This document shows positions 53,989-63,785 of a stretch of 64,000 nucleotides of DNA, in pieces. The notes beneath the pieces were generated by a model that was not told the origin of the DNA, did no database searches, and was given only the letters and a program-made list of their open reading frames with translations. The stretch covers positions 1-64,000 of the forward strand of contig NZ_JACJSM010000008.1 in the NCBI RefSeq assembly GCF_014698145.1, given 5' to 3'. Position 1 is the first letter of the stretch. Each line of letters starts with the position of its first letter. The stretch is from Oscillatoria sp. FACHB-1406. Its GTDB lineage: Bacteria; Cyanobacteriota; Cyanobacteriia; Cyanobacteriales; Spirulinaceae. The position numbers and the translations under genes were made by a program.

Positions 53989-54801
53989 TCAAGCCTTTAA
54001 TAACGCATCGTTCAATTTGCCGCTGCGGTAGCCTTCTAAATCGAGGGTGACGCAGACAAAACCCAAGTCTTTAAAGGTTTTTACGACTTCGGGGAGATCG
54101 ATAGCGGCAATAAAAGATTGAATTTGTTCGGCTGGAATTTCGATGCGGGCAGTGTCGCGATCGCTGCGGACGCGCAAGGTATTGTATCCCAACTTGCGTA
54201 AATAAACTTCCGCCCGTCCGACGCGATGCAATTTAGCAACGGTAATTTCTTCGCCGTAAGGGAAGCGAGAAGAAAGACAGGGTTGGGCGGGTTTATCCCA
54301 CCAAGGAAGTTCTAGGAGTTGGCTGAGTTGGCGAACTTCGAGTTTGGAAATTCCGAGTTCGGCGAGGGGCGATCGCGCGCCGCGTTCTTTTGCCGCTTGA
54401 ATTCCGGGGCGATAGTCCTGCAAATCATCGGCATTGATCCCATCGACAACGTAGGGATAGCCTTTTTCTCGGGCGAGGGGTTTGAGGGTATCGTGCAGTT
54501 CGCTTTTACAGAAATAGCAGCGATTGACGGGGTTGGCGGTGTAGTTGGGATTTTCCATTTCTCGGGTTTCCACCAACTCGTGGGCGATACCAATTTCGGC
54601 GGCTTGAATTCGCGCGTCTTCGAGTTCTTCGGGCAGGAGGGAGGGAGAAACGGCGGTCATAGCTAGGGCGCGATCGCCGAGAACATCCCGCGCCACTTTT
54701 GCGACTAAGGTACTATCAATCCCGCCGGAGTAGGCGATTAAAGCCGTCTCCATTTCCGAAAAAAGTGTTTTTAAAGCTTGTAATTTTTGTTTAATTTCCA
54801 T
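53989..54801 (-). CDS. larE: LarE, sulfur transferase for nickel-pincer cofactor
   Basis: LarE activates carboxylated nicotinate mononucleotide with ATP and inserts sulfur. The 270-aa protein has the PP-loop SGGIDS (about residues 25-30), NRCYFCKSELH (C95 and C98), ADDLQDYRPG and QPCLSSRFPYG (C175). Lactobacillus LarE sacrifices a single Cys at the PCLSSR position. Forms with the extra CxxC pair are thought to hold a [4Fe-4S] cluster and act catalytically, and this protein has all three Cys. I start at MEIKQKLQ, as the upstream leader lies in a dispersed repeat. Confidence 0.93.
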   Translation of the reverse strand: MEIKQKLQALKTLFSEMETALIAYSGGIDSTLVAKVARDVLGDRALAMTAVSPSLLPEELEDARIQAAEIGIAHELVETREMENPNYTANPVNRCYFCKSELHDTLKPLAREKGYPYVVDGINADDLQDYRPGIQAAKERGARSPLAELGISKLEVRQLSQLLELPWWDKPAQPCLSSRFPYGEEITVAKLHRVGRAEVYLRKLGYNTLRVRSDRDTARIEIPAEQIQSFIAAIDLPEVVKTFKDLGFVCVTLDLEGYRSGKLNDALLKA

Positions 54802-54805
54802 TTTA

Positions 54806-54842
54806 ATAATTGTCAATTTTCCATTGTCAATTATCAATTATC
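54806..54842. repeat. 'attgtcaatt...ccattgtcaattatcaattatc' repeat
   Basis: Dispersed repeat of the same family as at 131-156 and 12649-12748. It covers the stop codon of the coiled-coil gene and the leader of larE. Confidence 0.6.
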
Positions 54843-55298
54843 ATTCAATTCTTTCCAACGCAGTTCTAATTCTCCTTTCTCCTTTTCGAGAGCCGCTTCA
54901 AGTTCTTGGATTTGTTCGCGGCGGGTTTCAATTTCTAAATTGCGACGCGCAATTTCTTGACTTTGCAAGGTTAATTCTTGTCGCCAGCGTTCGATCCGGG
55001 CTTCTTCTTCTTCTAGCGAGAAAACTTCTGTTTTTTCCTCCTCTTGCCATCGTTGTAATAACAGCAAGAGCCAATCTCTGGCGTTTTCTAGACCGAGAAT
55101 TTGGCGACTCTCACCCAAGTTAACTATCACTAATATCCCCTCAGAGAGATAGGGAATTTCTGTTTGATACTGCGGCGTAAGGGCGATCGCTTCCGCGTCG
55201 CCAACGACCCAAACATCATCAGACGTTTGCGCCGCAAGCAGTTGCAGCGTCATATCCCCGGTCGTCGGATTCTTTTGCACTTGGGCTAAGTGTAACAT
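54834..55298 (-). CDS. Coiled-coil protein of unknown function
   Basis: The 154-aa protein has a beta-rich N-terminal part (residues 1-65, MLHLAQVQKNPTTGDMTLQ). An acidic helix with DWLLLLLQRWQEEEK follows, then a long coiled coil rich in Glu, Arg and Leu (about 95-150). No membrane segment or enzyme motif is seen. Similar small coiled-coil proteins occur next to valS in cyanobacteria only as far as I recall loosely; I make no functional call. It lies between the split valS and larE on the same strand. Confidence 0.6.
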   Translation of the reverse strand: MLHLAQVQKNPTTGDMTLQLLAAQTSDDVWVVGDAEAIALTPQYQTEIPYLSEGILVIVNLGESRQILGLENARDWLLLLLQRWQEEEKTEVFSLEEEEARIERWRQELTLQSQEIARRNLEIETRREQIQELEAALEKEKGELELRWKELNDN

Positions 55299-55321
55299 TT
55301 GGATTTGTCAGTCAATCTCAG

Positions 55322-55825
55322 TTACTTTAAACGTTCGAGGCGATCGCGAAGAATTTCCGACTGCTTTTGAGCTTCTTCCAAACTCTCGGCTGCGCTGCGA
55401 ACGATTTCAGCAGGCGCTTTATTGATAAAACCTGGGTTTTTCAAGCGACCCGTTAGAGATTTAACCTCTGCCTCGATTTTTTGGAATTGTTTTTCGAGTT
55501 TCGCTCGCAGCGCGTCGAGATCGGCAATTCCCGACAACGGCATTAAGACTTGAATGGTGCCGACCACTCCAGCAAAGGCTCGTTCTGGCTCCGTTTCTAG
55601 AACCGATACGACTTCCAAAGTTTCGACTTTCCCTAAATCCCGAATGTAAGCTTTACAAGCTTCGAGGATTTCCCGTTCTTGGATATTTTCGCTTTGTAAA
55701 ACAATCGGAACTTTAACGCCCGGTTTGATTTCGGCGGCTGCCCGCAAATTGCGAATCGTCCGGATGGTTTCGATCGCTAACTCGAACTGCTTCTCCAGTT
55801 CGGGGTCGATTAAGGTTGCTGTCAT
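55322..55825 (-). CDS. valS: Valyl-tRNA synthetase C-terminal tRNA-binding arm, encoded separately
   Basis: This 167-aa product corresponds to the extreme C-terminus of ValRS: DPELEKQFELAIETIRTIRN, AAEIKPGVKVPIVLQ and VQVLMPLSGIADLDALRAKL-type segments. A coiled-coil arm that grips the tRNA corner follows, ending SAAESLEEAQKQSEILRDRL. In normal ValRS this follows directly on the anticodon-binding domain. Here it is separated from the main valS frame by a stop and 96 bp that contain a second in-frame TAA. The ATG at 55825 begins MTATLIDPEL; a TTG seven codons earlier is possible. No RBS is obvious. It must act in trans if both parts are made. Confidence 0.85.
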   Translation of the reverse strand: MTATLIDPELEKQFELAIETIRTIRNLRAAAEIKPGVKVPIVLQSENIQEREILEACKAYIRDLGKVETLEVVSVLETEPERAFAGVVGTIQVLMPLSGIADLDALRAKLEKQFQKIEAEVKSLTGRLKNPGFINKAPAEIVRSAAESLEEAQKQSEILRDRLERLK

Positions 55826-55921
55826 GGGTTGCAATATAGCATTCAAGCTTAGGAATGGATTTCCGAATTTTTAAAGATTAAGAAAGGAGGAGCGATCGCG
55901 AGCGGTCTTTAATTTTAAGGT

Positions 55922-58744
55922 TTAGCGATCGCCGATCACCTCCTCTTTCGTCTCTTGGATGATTTGAGACAGTTCTTGGCGATTTTGCGATCGCAACAGG
56001 AAGCGCACCACAAACCACGCAATATAACCCAAGCCGATCAGTTGTAGGCTGGGCGAGAGTAAGGGAATGCGGTGGATAGCCCCCAAGATTGCTTGCAGGA
56101 CAAACAAAGAAACTAGCGCGCCTAAAAAGATTCCCGCAACGCTTAAGGGGCGTTGATAGCTCGAGAAAAAGCTGGCGAGTTCTTCGGGCAGATCTTCGAT
56201 AAAGCGAGCGACGCGATCGAGAATTTCGGTAAATTGCGACTCAGCTTTTTCGCCGGGAGGCAGCATAGCGATGGGCGGTTCGGGTACGGGGGTGACAATC
56301 GGTTCGGGAGTGACGATAACGGGTTCTTCTTGCTCGGGCATGGGTTCGAGGTTGGTAGTAGTAGACGTTGTGGTTTTAGATAGGTCGATCGCGAGATCTT
56401 CTTCTGTTGTTGGCGTTTCTGCCTCGTCAACGATTTCAGCCTCCTCCAAAGCGGAAAGTTCCTCTTCTGGGGAAGTTTCGGACGGTTGTGCAGGCTCGTT
56501 CATGGGTCTCTCCTTGAGGATTTCATCGACTTCTGGATAGGCTTGCAGGGCTAAAAATTCCCCGTGCTTTTGCGCGAGAACGTGCCAGATTTCTTCGGTA
56601 ATATGCGGCATCAAGGGATGCAACAGTTTTAGAATACCTTCTAGCACGTAGGCAAGGGTTTGTTGGGCGACCCGGCGAGATTGAACCTCGGCGGTGTCCG
56701 ATCGAAGTCGAGGTTTGACAAGTTCAATATACCAGTCGCAGAAGTCTCCCCATATGAAATCGTAAAGTCCTTTTGCTGCTTCGCCTAAACCATAGGCATC
56801 GAGCGCTTCTCGGGTTTGAGCGACAGTACGGTAAAAACGCGAGAGAATCCAGCGATCGCACAATTCTAAATCTTCCACTGCCGGTAAACCGAGTTCTTGC
56901 GGCGTTTTCCCCTCGAGGTTCATCATCGCGAACCGCGCTGCATTCCAAAGTTTATTGGCAAAGTTACGCGACGCTTGTACTGACTCGGATTCGTCGGTGG
57001 CGCGATCGTATTGCAGGCTAATATCCTGTCCCGCTCCGGCAACTTCTTTAATTAAGGTATAGCGCAGGGCATCAGTCCCGTATTTCTCAATTAAAATCAG
57101 GGGATCGATGCCATTGTTAGCGGATTTTGACATTTTCTTGCCATTTTCATCCCGAACTAACCCGTGAATATATACGTCCTTAAACGGCATCTCTCCGGTA
57201 AAATAGCCCGCCATCATCGTCATCCGCGCCACCCAGAAGAAGATGATGTCGAAACCCGTTACTAACACCGAATTCGGGTAATACTTCGCTAAGTCGGTCG
57301 TTGCTTCCGGCCAGCCCATTGTCGAAAAAGGCCACAATCCCGAAGAAAACCAGGTATCGAGAACATCGGGATCGCGCTCTAGCTTGACATTTTCTCCAAA
57401 CTGTGAAACGGCTTTTTCCCAGGCTTCCTCCTCGCTGTGCGCTACCACAAAGGGCGTTACATCGGTAATTTCGCCCTCGGTTTCGCTGACGGCGTACCAA
57501 GCAGGAATTTGATGTCCCCACCACAACTGCCGGGAGATGCACCAATCTTTCAGTTTCACCAACCAATCGCGATACACTTTCGTCCAACGTTCCGGGACGA
57601 AGTGGGGTGAATCTTCGTTATCGAGGCAGTGGAGGGCTTTTTCGGCGAGGGGATCGATTTTGACGAACCATTGAGTCGAAAGGAGGGGTTCGACGGGGAC
57701 TTTGCCGCGATCGCTGTAAGGAACGGTATGCTTGTAATCCTCTACCTTGACCAAAAATCCTTCTTCATCCAAGCGCTGCACCACATTCTTGCGCGCCTCG
57801 AAGCGGTCTTGTCCGACGAATTCGCCGCCATTCTCGTTCAGCGTCCCATCCTTATTGAGGATATTCACGAACGGCAACTCGTGACGCTGCCCCATCTCAA
57901 AATCGTTGGGGTCGTGCGCCGGAGTTACTTTCACGCAGCCCGTCCCAAACGCGGGATCGACCAATTCATCGGCGAAAATCGGGATTTCTCGCCCGACGAG
58001 GGGCAGTTTCAACGTTTTACCGATTAAGGCTTGGTAGCGTTCGTCGTTGGGATTCACCGCTACGCCCGTATCGCCCAGCATTGTTTCCGGGCGCGTCGTC
58101 GCCACTTCCACAAATCCGCTGCCATCGGTCAGGGGATAGCGGAAATGCCAGAGTTTGCCGTCAACTTCTTTACTTTCAACTTCCAAATCCGAAACCGCCG
58201 ATTGGGATTCCGGACACCAGTTGACCATGTACTGCCCGCGATAGATTAAACCGTCATTGTAGAGGCGCACGAACGCTTCGATGACGGCATCGCGCAATTT
58301 CGGGTCGAGGGTGAAGCGTTCCCGCGACCAGTCGGCAGAAAGTCCGATACGTTTGAGTTGATTGACAATTGTACCGCCGGATTGGGCGCGCCATTGCCAA
58401 GCGCGATCGAGAAATTCCTCCCGCCCGACTTCGTAGCGCGTCGTCCCGTCCTGTCGCAACTGCTTCTCGAGGATTGTATGGACGGCAATGCTGGCGTGGT
58501 CGGTTCCCGGCAAACACAAGACGTTTTTACCCAGCATTCTCTGGTAGCGCACGACGGTATCGAGAAGGGCCGTATTAAAAGCATGGCCCATGTGCAAGCT
58601 ACCGGTGACATTCGGCGGCGGAATGACAACGCTGTAGGGTTCGCCGCCGCTATTGGGATTGGCTTGAAAAACTTGATGGGTTTCCCACTCCCGTTGCCAT
58701 TTCGCTTCGGCAACTGAGGGGTCATACTGGGTTGGCAGGGTCAT
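55922..58744 (-). CDS. valS: Valyl-tRNA synthetase body fused to a CAAD membrane domain
   Basis: The 940-aa protein has the ValRS catalytic core with HMGH (about residues 51-54) and GKKMSKS, the CP1 editing domain and an anticodon-binding domain ending near residue 736 ([11 protein letters not shown]). A Pro/Glu/Thr-rich linker (about 737-830) follows, then a CAAD domain (about 836-940) with two membrane helices ([38 protein letters not shown]). CAAD domains tether some cyanobacterial synthetases to thylakoids. Here CAAD ends the protein, while the usual C-terminal arm is a separate frame 96 bp downstream. Confidence 0.93.
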   Translation of the reverse strand: MTLPTQYDPSVAEAKWQREWETHQVFQANPNSGGEPYSVVIPPPNVTGSLHMGHAFNTALLDTVVRYQRMLGKNVLCLPGTDHASIAVHTILEKQLRQDGTTRYEVGREEFLDRAWQWRAQSGGTIVNQLKRIGLSADWSRERFTLDPKLRDAVIEAFVRLYNDGLIYRGQYMVNWCPESQSAVSDLEVESKEVDGKLWHFRYPLTDGSGFVEVATTRPETMLGDTGVAVNPNDERYQALIGKTLKLPLVGREIPIFADELVDPAFGTGCVKVTPAHDPNDFEMGQRHELPFVNILNKDGTLNENGGEFVGQDRFEARKNVVQRLDEEGFLVKVEDYKHTVPYSDRGKVPVEPLLSTQWFVKIDPLAEKALHCLDNEDSPHFVPERWTKVYRDWLVKLKDWCISRQLWWGHQIPAWYAVSETEGEITDVTPFVVAHSEEEAWEKAVSQFGENVKLERDPDVLDTWFSSGLWPFSTMGWPEATTDLAKYYPNSVLVTGFDIIFFWVARMTMMAGYFTGEMPFKDVYIHGLVRDENGKKMSKSANNGIDPLILIEKYGTDALRYTLIKEVAGAGQDISLQYDRATDESESVQASRNFANKLWNAARFAMMNLEGKTPQELGLPAVEDLELCDRWILSRFYRTVAQTREALDAYGLGEAAKGLYDFIWGDFCDWYIELVKPRLRSDTAEVQSRRVAQQTLAYVLEGILKLLHPLMPHITEEIWHVLAQKHGEFLALQAYPEVDEILKERPMNEPAQPSETSPEEELSALEEAEIVDEAETPTTEEDLAIDLSKTTTSTTTNLEPMPEQEEPVIVTPEPIVTPVPEPPIAMLPPGEKAESQFTEILDRVARFIEDLPEELASFFSSYQRPLSVAGIFLGALVSLFVLQAILGAIHRIPLLSPSLQLIGLGYIAWFVVRFLLRSQNRQELSQIIQETKEEVIGDR

Positions 58745-59169
58745 TTCAGTTATAGTTATCAGTTATCAGCGATCGCTCATCAAGAACGACGGCTTTAAGT
58801 GATTTTGAATGTATGGACAGTTAAATTTTGCCACAGGGGTGGAACCGTTATACAAAATCGATAAGAAGGGGCGCGAGTTAATTTTACTTCGCCCGAACTG
58901 TTTATTTCTCTATCGTAGGCGATCCCGTAGGAATCCGCATAGCGGATGCGCCTGAAGACATCTCCTGTGTTAATTTGTGGGTAGAGATCGAGAAGTATCG
59001 ACGTTTTGTTACCCAAAGCCAGGGCTGGTTTGACGCGATCGCAATGCTGAAGTGAAGGTATTTTATTAAACAGCAGTTAGCTTACAAAGCGAGTGTTGTA
59101 AGACTTCTTATAAAACGCTGAAGCAACCTCAAAACAAACTACGCGGGATGAATCTTTAAAAATTGTAGT
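58745..59169. other. Divergent intergenic region
   Basis: This 425-bp gap separates the divergent valS and substrate-binding protein genes. It contains a 'ttatagttatcagttatcag' repeat next to the valS start. Near 58921-58955 lies a GGAATCCGCATAGCGGATGCG unit that recurs near 49110. No T-box or RNA gene is apparent to me. Confidence 0.4.
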
Positions 59170-60945
59170 ATGAAAAAAATTTGGCACGAGCGGACAAAAC
59201 TTTGGCGGCGGGGATTGGCAATGCTGCTTGCACTGGTGGGCGCGATCGCGTTTTCGGCTTGTTCGGGGACAATGTTAAAAGGAAGCGCTGCGCAAGTTCC
59301 CCAAGTCGTTCTCAGTATTTTAAGCGATCCCAAGACCTTTAATTACGTCCTTAATGCCGAATCGCCCAATATTTTTGGATTGACCTACGAGGGATTACTG
59401 AGAGAAAATCCCCTCACGGGCGCGATCGAGCCGAGATTGGCAAAATCTTGGGAAATTTCCCCCGATAAGCTGCGAATTACCTTCACATTGCGCGAGGGGT
59501 TGAAATGGTCGGACGGACAACCGCTAACCATCAATGATGTCGTATTTTCTTACAATAAACTCTTCCTCAATGAAGAAATTCCGACGAACGTTCGCGATAG
59601 TTTGCGCATCGGTCAAAGTGGTAAGTTTCCGATTGTCCGAAAGGTGGATAATCAGCGCGTTGAATTTATCTTTCCCGAACCCTTTTCCCCCTTCGTCGGT
59701 GCGACAGGTTTAGGGATTTTACCCGCTCATGCCCTCGGAAAATTTGTTACGGAAAAAGATAGTGAAGGCAAACCTATTTTTCTCTCGAAATGGGGCGTTG
59801 ATACTCCCCCGAATGAAATTATTGTTAACGGCCCTTACAAGCTAAAAAGTTATGCGACTAGCCAGCGCGTCGTCTTTGAGCGCAACCCTTATTTTTGGCG
59901 AAAAGACGCACAAGGAAATGCTCTGCCTTACATCCAAGAAGTCGTTTGGGAAATTGTTGAAAATCAGGATACTTCATTATTGCAGTTTCGTTCCGGTGAT
60001 TTAGATGCAATTGGGATTTCGCCGGAATACTACTCGCTCCTCAAACGAGAAGAAAAACGCGGGAAGTTTACGATTTATAATGGCGGCCCTTCTTACGGGA
60101 CGAATTTTGTATTTTTTAATCTCAATCGCGGCAGTCGCGATGGTAAACCGCTCGTCGATCCGATTAAGTCGCGTTGGTTCAATAACGTCAAGTTCCGTCA
60201 GGCGGTAGCTTACGCAATTGATTACCAACAAATGATTAATAACGTTTTTCGGGGCTTAGGCGCGCCCCAAAAATCGCCAATTTCCGTTCAATCGCCGTTC
60301 TACGATGATACTTTAAAGGGATATTCTTACAATCCCGATAAGGCTCGTTCTTTACTGAAGGAAGCTGGATTTAAGTATAACGATCGGGGGCAATTATTAG
60401 ACGATCGCGGCAATCGCGTGCGCTTTGTTTTAGCGACGAATGCGGGGAATAAAACTCGCGAGTCTATGATGACGCAGATCGTGCAGAATTTGGCGCAAAT
60501 CGGCATACAAGTCGATCCCAATCCTTTGGCATTTAATGTAGTCGTTGATAAGCTTTCAAACTCGTTAGATTGGGATTGCGTCTTGCTCGGTTTGACGGGT
60601 GGCAACGAACCGAATGATGGGGCAAATGTTTGGTTCCCAGAAGGAAATTTGCATATGTTCAATCAAAAGCCGCAACCCGGAGAAAAGGAGATCGAGAGTT
60701 GGGAAGCGGCGGATTGGGAACGACAAATTCAGCAGTTATATATTCAAGCAGCCGCAGAGTTCGATCTAGCGAAGCGTAAAGCGTTGTATGCACAGACGCA
60801 GCAGATAACGGAGGAATATTTACCGTTTATCTATTTAGTCAATTCTCTTTCTTTGTCAGCAGTTCGCGATCGCATTCAACCGATACAGTATTCTGCTCTC
60901 GAAGGTGCTTTATGGAACATTGAAGAGTTAAAGATTGTGGAGTAA
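59170..60945 (+). CDS. ABC transporter substrate-binding lipoprotein (peptide/nickel type, SBP_bac_5)
   Basis: The 591-aa protein starts with a lipoprotein signal (MLLALVGAIAFSACSG, lipobox Cys about residue 31). It shows the family 5 solute-binding pattern: DPKTFNYVLNAES, GLTYEGLLRENPLTGAIEPRLAKSWEIS, WSDGQPLTINDVVFSYN, NGPYKLKSY and FRQAVAYAIDYQQMIN. It delivers oligopeptides, nickel or similar ligands to an ABC permease. No permease or ATPase gene is in the window, so the substrate is open. Two lar genes in the window make nickel worth considering, but this is only a guess. Confidence 0.9.
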   Translation: MKKIWHERTKLWRRGLAMLLALVGAIAFSACSGTMLKGSAAQVPQVVLSILSDPKTFNYVLNAESPNIFGLTYEGLLRENPLTGAIEPRLAKSWEISPDKLRITFTLREGLKWSDGQPLTINDVVFSYNKLFLNEEIPTNVRDSLRIGQSGKFPIVRKVDNQRVEFIFPEPFSPFVGATGLGILPAHALGKFVTEKDSEGKPIFLSKWGVDTPPNEIIVNGPYKLKSYATSQRVVFERNPYFWRKDAQGNALPYIQEVVWEIVENQDTSLLQFRSGDLDAIGISPEYYSLLKREEKRGKFTIYNGGPSYGTNFVFFNLNRGSRDGKPLVDPIKSRWFNNVKFRQAVAYAIDYQQMINNVFRGLGAPQKSPISVQSPFYDDTLKGYSYNPDKARSLLKEAGFKYNDRGQLLDDRGNRVRFVLATNAGNKTRESMMTQIVQNLAQIGIQVDPNPLAFNVVVDKLSNSLDWDCVLLGLTGGNEPNDGANVWFPEGNLHMFNQKPQPGEKEIESWEAADWERQIQQLYIQAAAEFDLAKRKALYAQTQQITEEYLPFIYLVNSLSLSAVRDRIQPIQYSALEGALWNIEELKIVE

Positions 60946-61175
60946 ATTCTAGATAAATATTGATGATTTACGTCTGATGTGCATTATCCAATAGTCTTGA
61001 TTTCCCTCACCCCCAGCCCCTCTCCCGATCCCCCCTAACCCCCCTTACTAAAGGGGGGAAAATGCGAGGGGAGAAAGAACAGTAAGAGCATCTTTCTGGC
61101 TTCTAATTCACATTAGGCGTGATTTAGGAGCGAGTAGACTGCCAAGACGAAAAATGGACTCGCTCCTGATGAGGA

Positions 61176-61721
61176 TTAGGGTGAATTTTCCCATTCCGGT
61201 GTAAGGCTGCGAAAATCAAAATTTTTGGCTCCCAGATGACAACTGACACAAGTTGTATGAGAAATTGGGTTAGGAAGAGGGACGCGCGGATGCAGAATTT
61301 TAAAATAGTGCGAATTGCCGAAACGATAGGGTATGGTTTCGCCTTCTTGTAGGGGGCGAGAAGCGGTACTTAAATATTCCCACATCAGCCGCAATTCCGG
61401 ACGAATAATCGATTTCAGGCTCGTTCCATAATGCTCTTGGGGTTTTTGCAATAATTGCTGCCAAGTTTGCATCGGAAAAATTTCAGGCGGGATTGCTAAA
61501 TGACAACTGCCGCAGCGATCGCGGTACACTTGTAACCCAAGTTGCGCGCGCGCTGGAGTCGGATCGACAGAAGCAAGCAATTGCTCGCCCGAAGCAACAT
61601 TCAACGTTGGATTCCCCTTCGCCATCGCCATCGCTCCTCCCCACCCTATCAACGCGCTCCAGAGCAAGATGATAAGGATTAAGATCGAGGGGGAACGTTT
61701 TTTCGATTTTCTCTGTGCCAT
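61176..61721 (-). CDS. Diheme cytochrome c (DHC-type)
   Basis: The 181-aa protein has an N-terminal membrane helix or signal (ILILIILLWSALIGWGGAMAM). Two heme c sites follow: CGSCH (70-74) and CVSCH (158-162). The intervening stretch (FPMQTWQQLLQKPQEHYG, SIIRPELRLMWEYLSTASRP, PYRFGNSHYFKILHPR) matches the diheme cytochrome family. It should be a periplasmic or lumenal electron carrier; donor and acceptor are unknown. Upstream (61010-61070) lies a 'cccctaaccccccttacta...gggggg' inverted repeat. Confidence 0.85.
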   Translation of the reverse strand: MAQRKSKKRSPSILILIILLWSALIGWGGAMAMAKGNPTLNVASGEQLLASVDPTPARAQLGLQVYRDRCGSCHLAIPPEIFPMQTWQQLLQKPQEHYGTSLKSIIRPELRLMWEYLSTASRPLQEGETIPYRFGNSHYFKILHPRVPLPNPISHTTCVSCHLGAKNFDFRSLTPEWENSP

Positions 61722-61812
61722 TTGCCAATCGATAACTCGCTACGAGTGCTTACAAGTTTAGGAGAATCAAATGCTTGGGGAGCTAACTTTTAAGTATTCA
61801 ATCTTTGCTTGA

Positions 61813-62244
61813 CTAAGGCAAGGTATGTCCCGTTACCCGCATGACTAATTTTCCATCCTTTGGATTGCGACTGAAAATAAAAGCTCCCGATTCTTCCTCC
61901 CCTCCAGACAGAAAATCAATGTTTTGCGTTCCCTCTTCTTCCACTTTGCCATCAATAATCAGTTGTGCAGTGACTTCAACCGATTCTGCTGTCTCGCCGC
62001 CGGTATTTTTTAAGGTGAAAGGAACGTAAAACTGACTTTCAACTTGACTAATTTCTTGATTTGTGGTGACTGACAGAATGGGCGGCTGGTCTTGCGCGCT
62101 TGCCCAGCGATACAATACTAAACCGACAATCGTCGTTAAAATAGCCAGGGCAATGCTGAAGCTAACCCATTCTACGGGCGATCGCGGTTCTTTTTGCTTG
62201 TTTTCTTCTGAATCTTGTTGACCTTGTTCGGAATTCTCGTTCAA
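61813..62244 (-). CDS. TIGR02588-type single-TM protein
   Basis: The 143-aa protein has an acidic, Gln/Glu-rich N-terminus, one membrane helix (VEWVSFSIALAILTTIVGLVLY, about residues 24-45) and an extracytoplasmic beta-sandwich-like domain (FYVPFTLKNTGGETAESVEV, QLIIDGKVEEEGTQNIDFL). The start is a TTG that overlaps the stop of the upstream gene (TTGA), with GGGAGG nine bases before it. The long open frame to 62526 overlaps the other gene and is not used. Function is unknown. It is always found beside TIGR02587 as far as I recall. Confidence 0.8.
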   Translation of the reverse strand: MNENSEQGQQDSEENKQKEPRSPVEWVSFSIALAILTTIVGLVLYRWASAQDQPPILSVTTNQEISQVESQFYVPFTLKNTGGETAESVEVTAQLIIDGKVEEEGTQNIDFLSGGEEESGAFIFSRNPKDGKLVMRVTGHTLP

Positions 62245-63137
62245 ACGGCTAACCTCCCTGCTGCACCGCCTACTGTGGCGGGCAATCCTAAAACCAAAGT
62301 TTGTTGAAGCCAAAGATGCCAGGGATCGCTCCAAGTCAGTCTTTGGAAAAACCAGAGCATCAATGCCGAAGCGATTAGCGAAACCAGGTAAGAGAAAACA
62401 GTTTCGCCGAGGGGACGTTGAAATAAGCCCTGCTGCTGGCGGCGTTTTTTGTGACTGGTAAAGCCCGAAGCAAAAACAATGCAGTAAGACACTAAGAGGG
62501 AAACCGCGATAACCGCTAAAAGCCAAGGGGGAGAGGCTGCTGCTGACATCATCGGTACTTCGTCAGTGGGCGCAATATTGAAAGCAATAATGATTGCCCC
62601 GATCGCCGTCGCGCTCAAATCCGTCAGCGTATCTTTCCAGAGGGAGGCTTTGCCGTTCTTAGGACTCGAATTGGAAGATTGGTTATTTTGCGAAGCCCAG
62701 CGATCGCCGCTCAAGATCGAGCGCGAGAGGGCTACCCCCAACGAAAAAGGTACGCCTTCAAAGATAATTTTCCCTAAAAGCTCGTTTAAGGGCGTTTTCG
62801 GCGTAATTTCCTGGAATAAGGCTAACATCAAGGCAGCACAAACCATACCAATCGCGATCGCCTCAATCGTTTCTCCCACGCCATTCCAAAAACCACCGCT
62901 ATTGCTGCTGCGAAACCCTTCGGCACGATTGAGCAACAGCACCACCGCGAACGTTACCCCCAGAATGGCTAGTAACATCGGTGGCTGCACTTCCGAACCG
63001 ATAAACCAAACCTCCATTGTATAAAGCAGAGGAATCCCAAAGAGAAATCCCCCAGAAGCACCGCCAACTATTTCGCTCAGTTCTTTTGAGACAGAGCGAT
63101 TGCGAGCTTGGGAGCGAGAGTACGATTTGGATGCCAT
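62241..63137 (-). CDS. TIGR02587-type integral membrane protein
   Basis: The 298-aa protein has about eight membrane segments and opens with ELSEIVGGASGGFLFGIPLLYTMEVWFIG, the start of this family. RAEGFRSS, FFQRLTWSDPWHLWLQQTLVLGLPATVGGAAGRLAV and a conserved ALMLALFQEI complete it. Function is unknown. It is translationally coupled to the TIGR02588 gene, sharing the TTGA overlap, so the two probably form a complex. Confidence 0.83.
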   Translation of the reverse strand: MASKSYSRSQARNRSVSKELSEIVGGASGGFLFGIPLLYTMEVWFIGSEVQPPMLLAILGVTFAVVLLLNRAEGFRSSNSGGFWNGVGETIEAIAIGMVCAALMLALFQEITPKTPLNELLGKIIFEGVPFSLGVALSRSILSGDRWASQNNQSSNSSPKNGKASLWKDTLTDLSATAIGAIIIAFNIAPTDEVPMMSAAASPPWLLAVIAVSLLVSYCIVFASGFTSHKKRRQQQGLFQRPLGETVFSYLVSLIASALMLWFFQRLTWSDPWHLWLQQTLVLGLPATVGGAAGRLAV

Positions 63138-63159
63138 CTAACGCGAGTTAGCCGTAATT

Positions 63160-63597
63160 ACAGGCTTAATTTTATCGAAAAATTTGGGTTTAAAACCCCG
63201 TCCACTTCAGCAGGCTCAGTGCATCGCTTCCAGGACGGCTTTTCATGTCCGTGCTAGAATATAGCACAGTGGGTCGGGTAATCAACCGCTCTAAAAACCC
63301 AGTTGCCGAAAGGTACAACGCTGAACCTTGAACAATTAAATCTATGCGGTTCTACTGCATTTTCCTAGACTCGGCCTCGCAGTAGGTAAAAGATTTAGAG
63401 GAGCTAGGCAAACAGTCCTTTGAAACATATCGTTTCACGCTTCAAAAAGAACTTGAAGCAATTCAACTAGGGTAGGGCATACCCGAAGTCGCTTGGGGAG
63501 AGTCCCACCTCTGGGGTAGGCATTGCAAGGTATCTACTTTAAGTGGTCTCGTTGAACCAAGAATCCCCACACCTTTAGGTTGGGGAGTGTCAAAGTA
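63160..63597 (+). mobile_element. Remnant of an IS200/IS605-type element
   Basis: The sequence CTCGTTGAACCAAGAATCCC, followed by a hairpin (CCCCACACCT / AGGTTGGGG) and AGTGTCAA at about 63547-63592, matches my memory of IS200/IS605 right ends with their omega-RNA-like 3' part. Upstream are structured GC-rich blocks (ACCCCGTCC...GGACGG near 63196-63236; GGGGAGAGTCCCACCTCTGGGGTAGG near 63496-63522). No tnpA or tnpB frame survives, so it is non-autonomous or decayed. Boundaries are approximate. The rest of the 63138-63785 gap shows no gene. Confidence 0.5.
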
Positions 63598-63785
63598 TTA
63601 TCCCGCTCTCCAATCCTGCCGAACGGGGAAAGAGTGGCAAGTCAGAAGCTATGCTATTATCTATTGAAGCGCTGGAATGGGCTAATGCTTAGAGTCAATC
63701 GCTCTTGAAAGTTTTAGAGAGAGCGAGTTTAAGTGTTGTTCTCGTCTGGTAACTTACTGACATCATCGCAACTAGCCACATCGGC

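Noticed and set aside
61813-62526. 237-aa version of the TIGR02588 protein
   Set aside because: Its first 94 codons overlap the TIGR02587 gene out of frame; the TTG with GGGAGG at 62244 is the better start.
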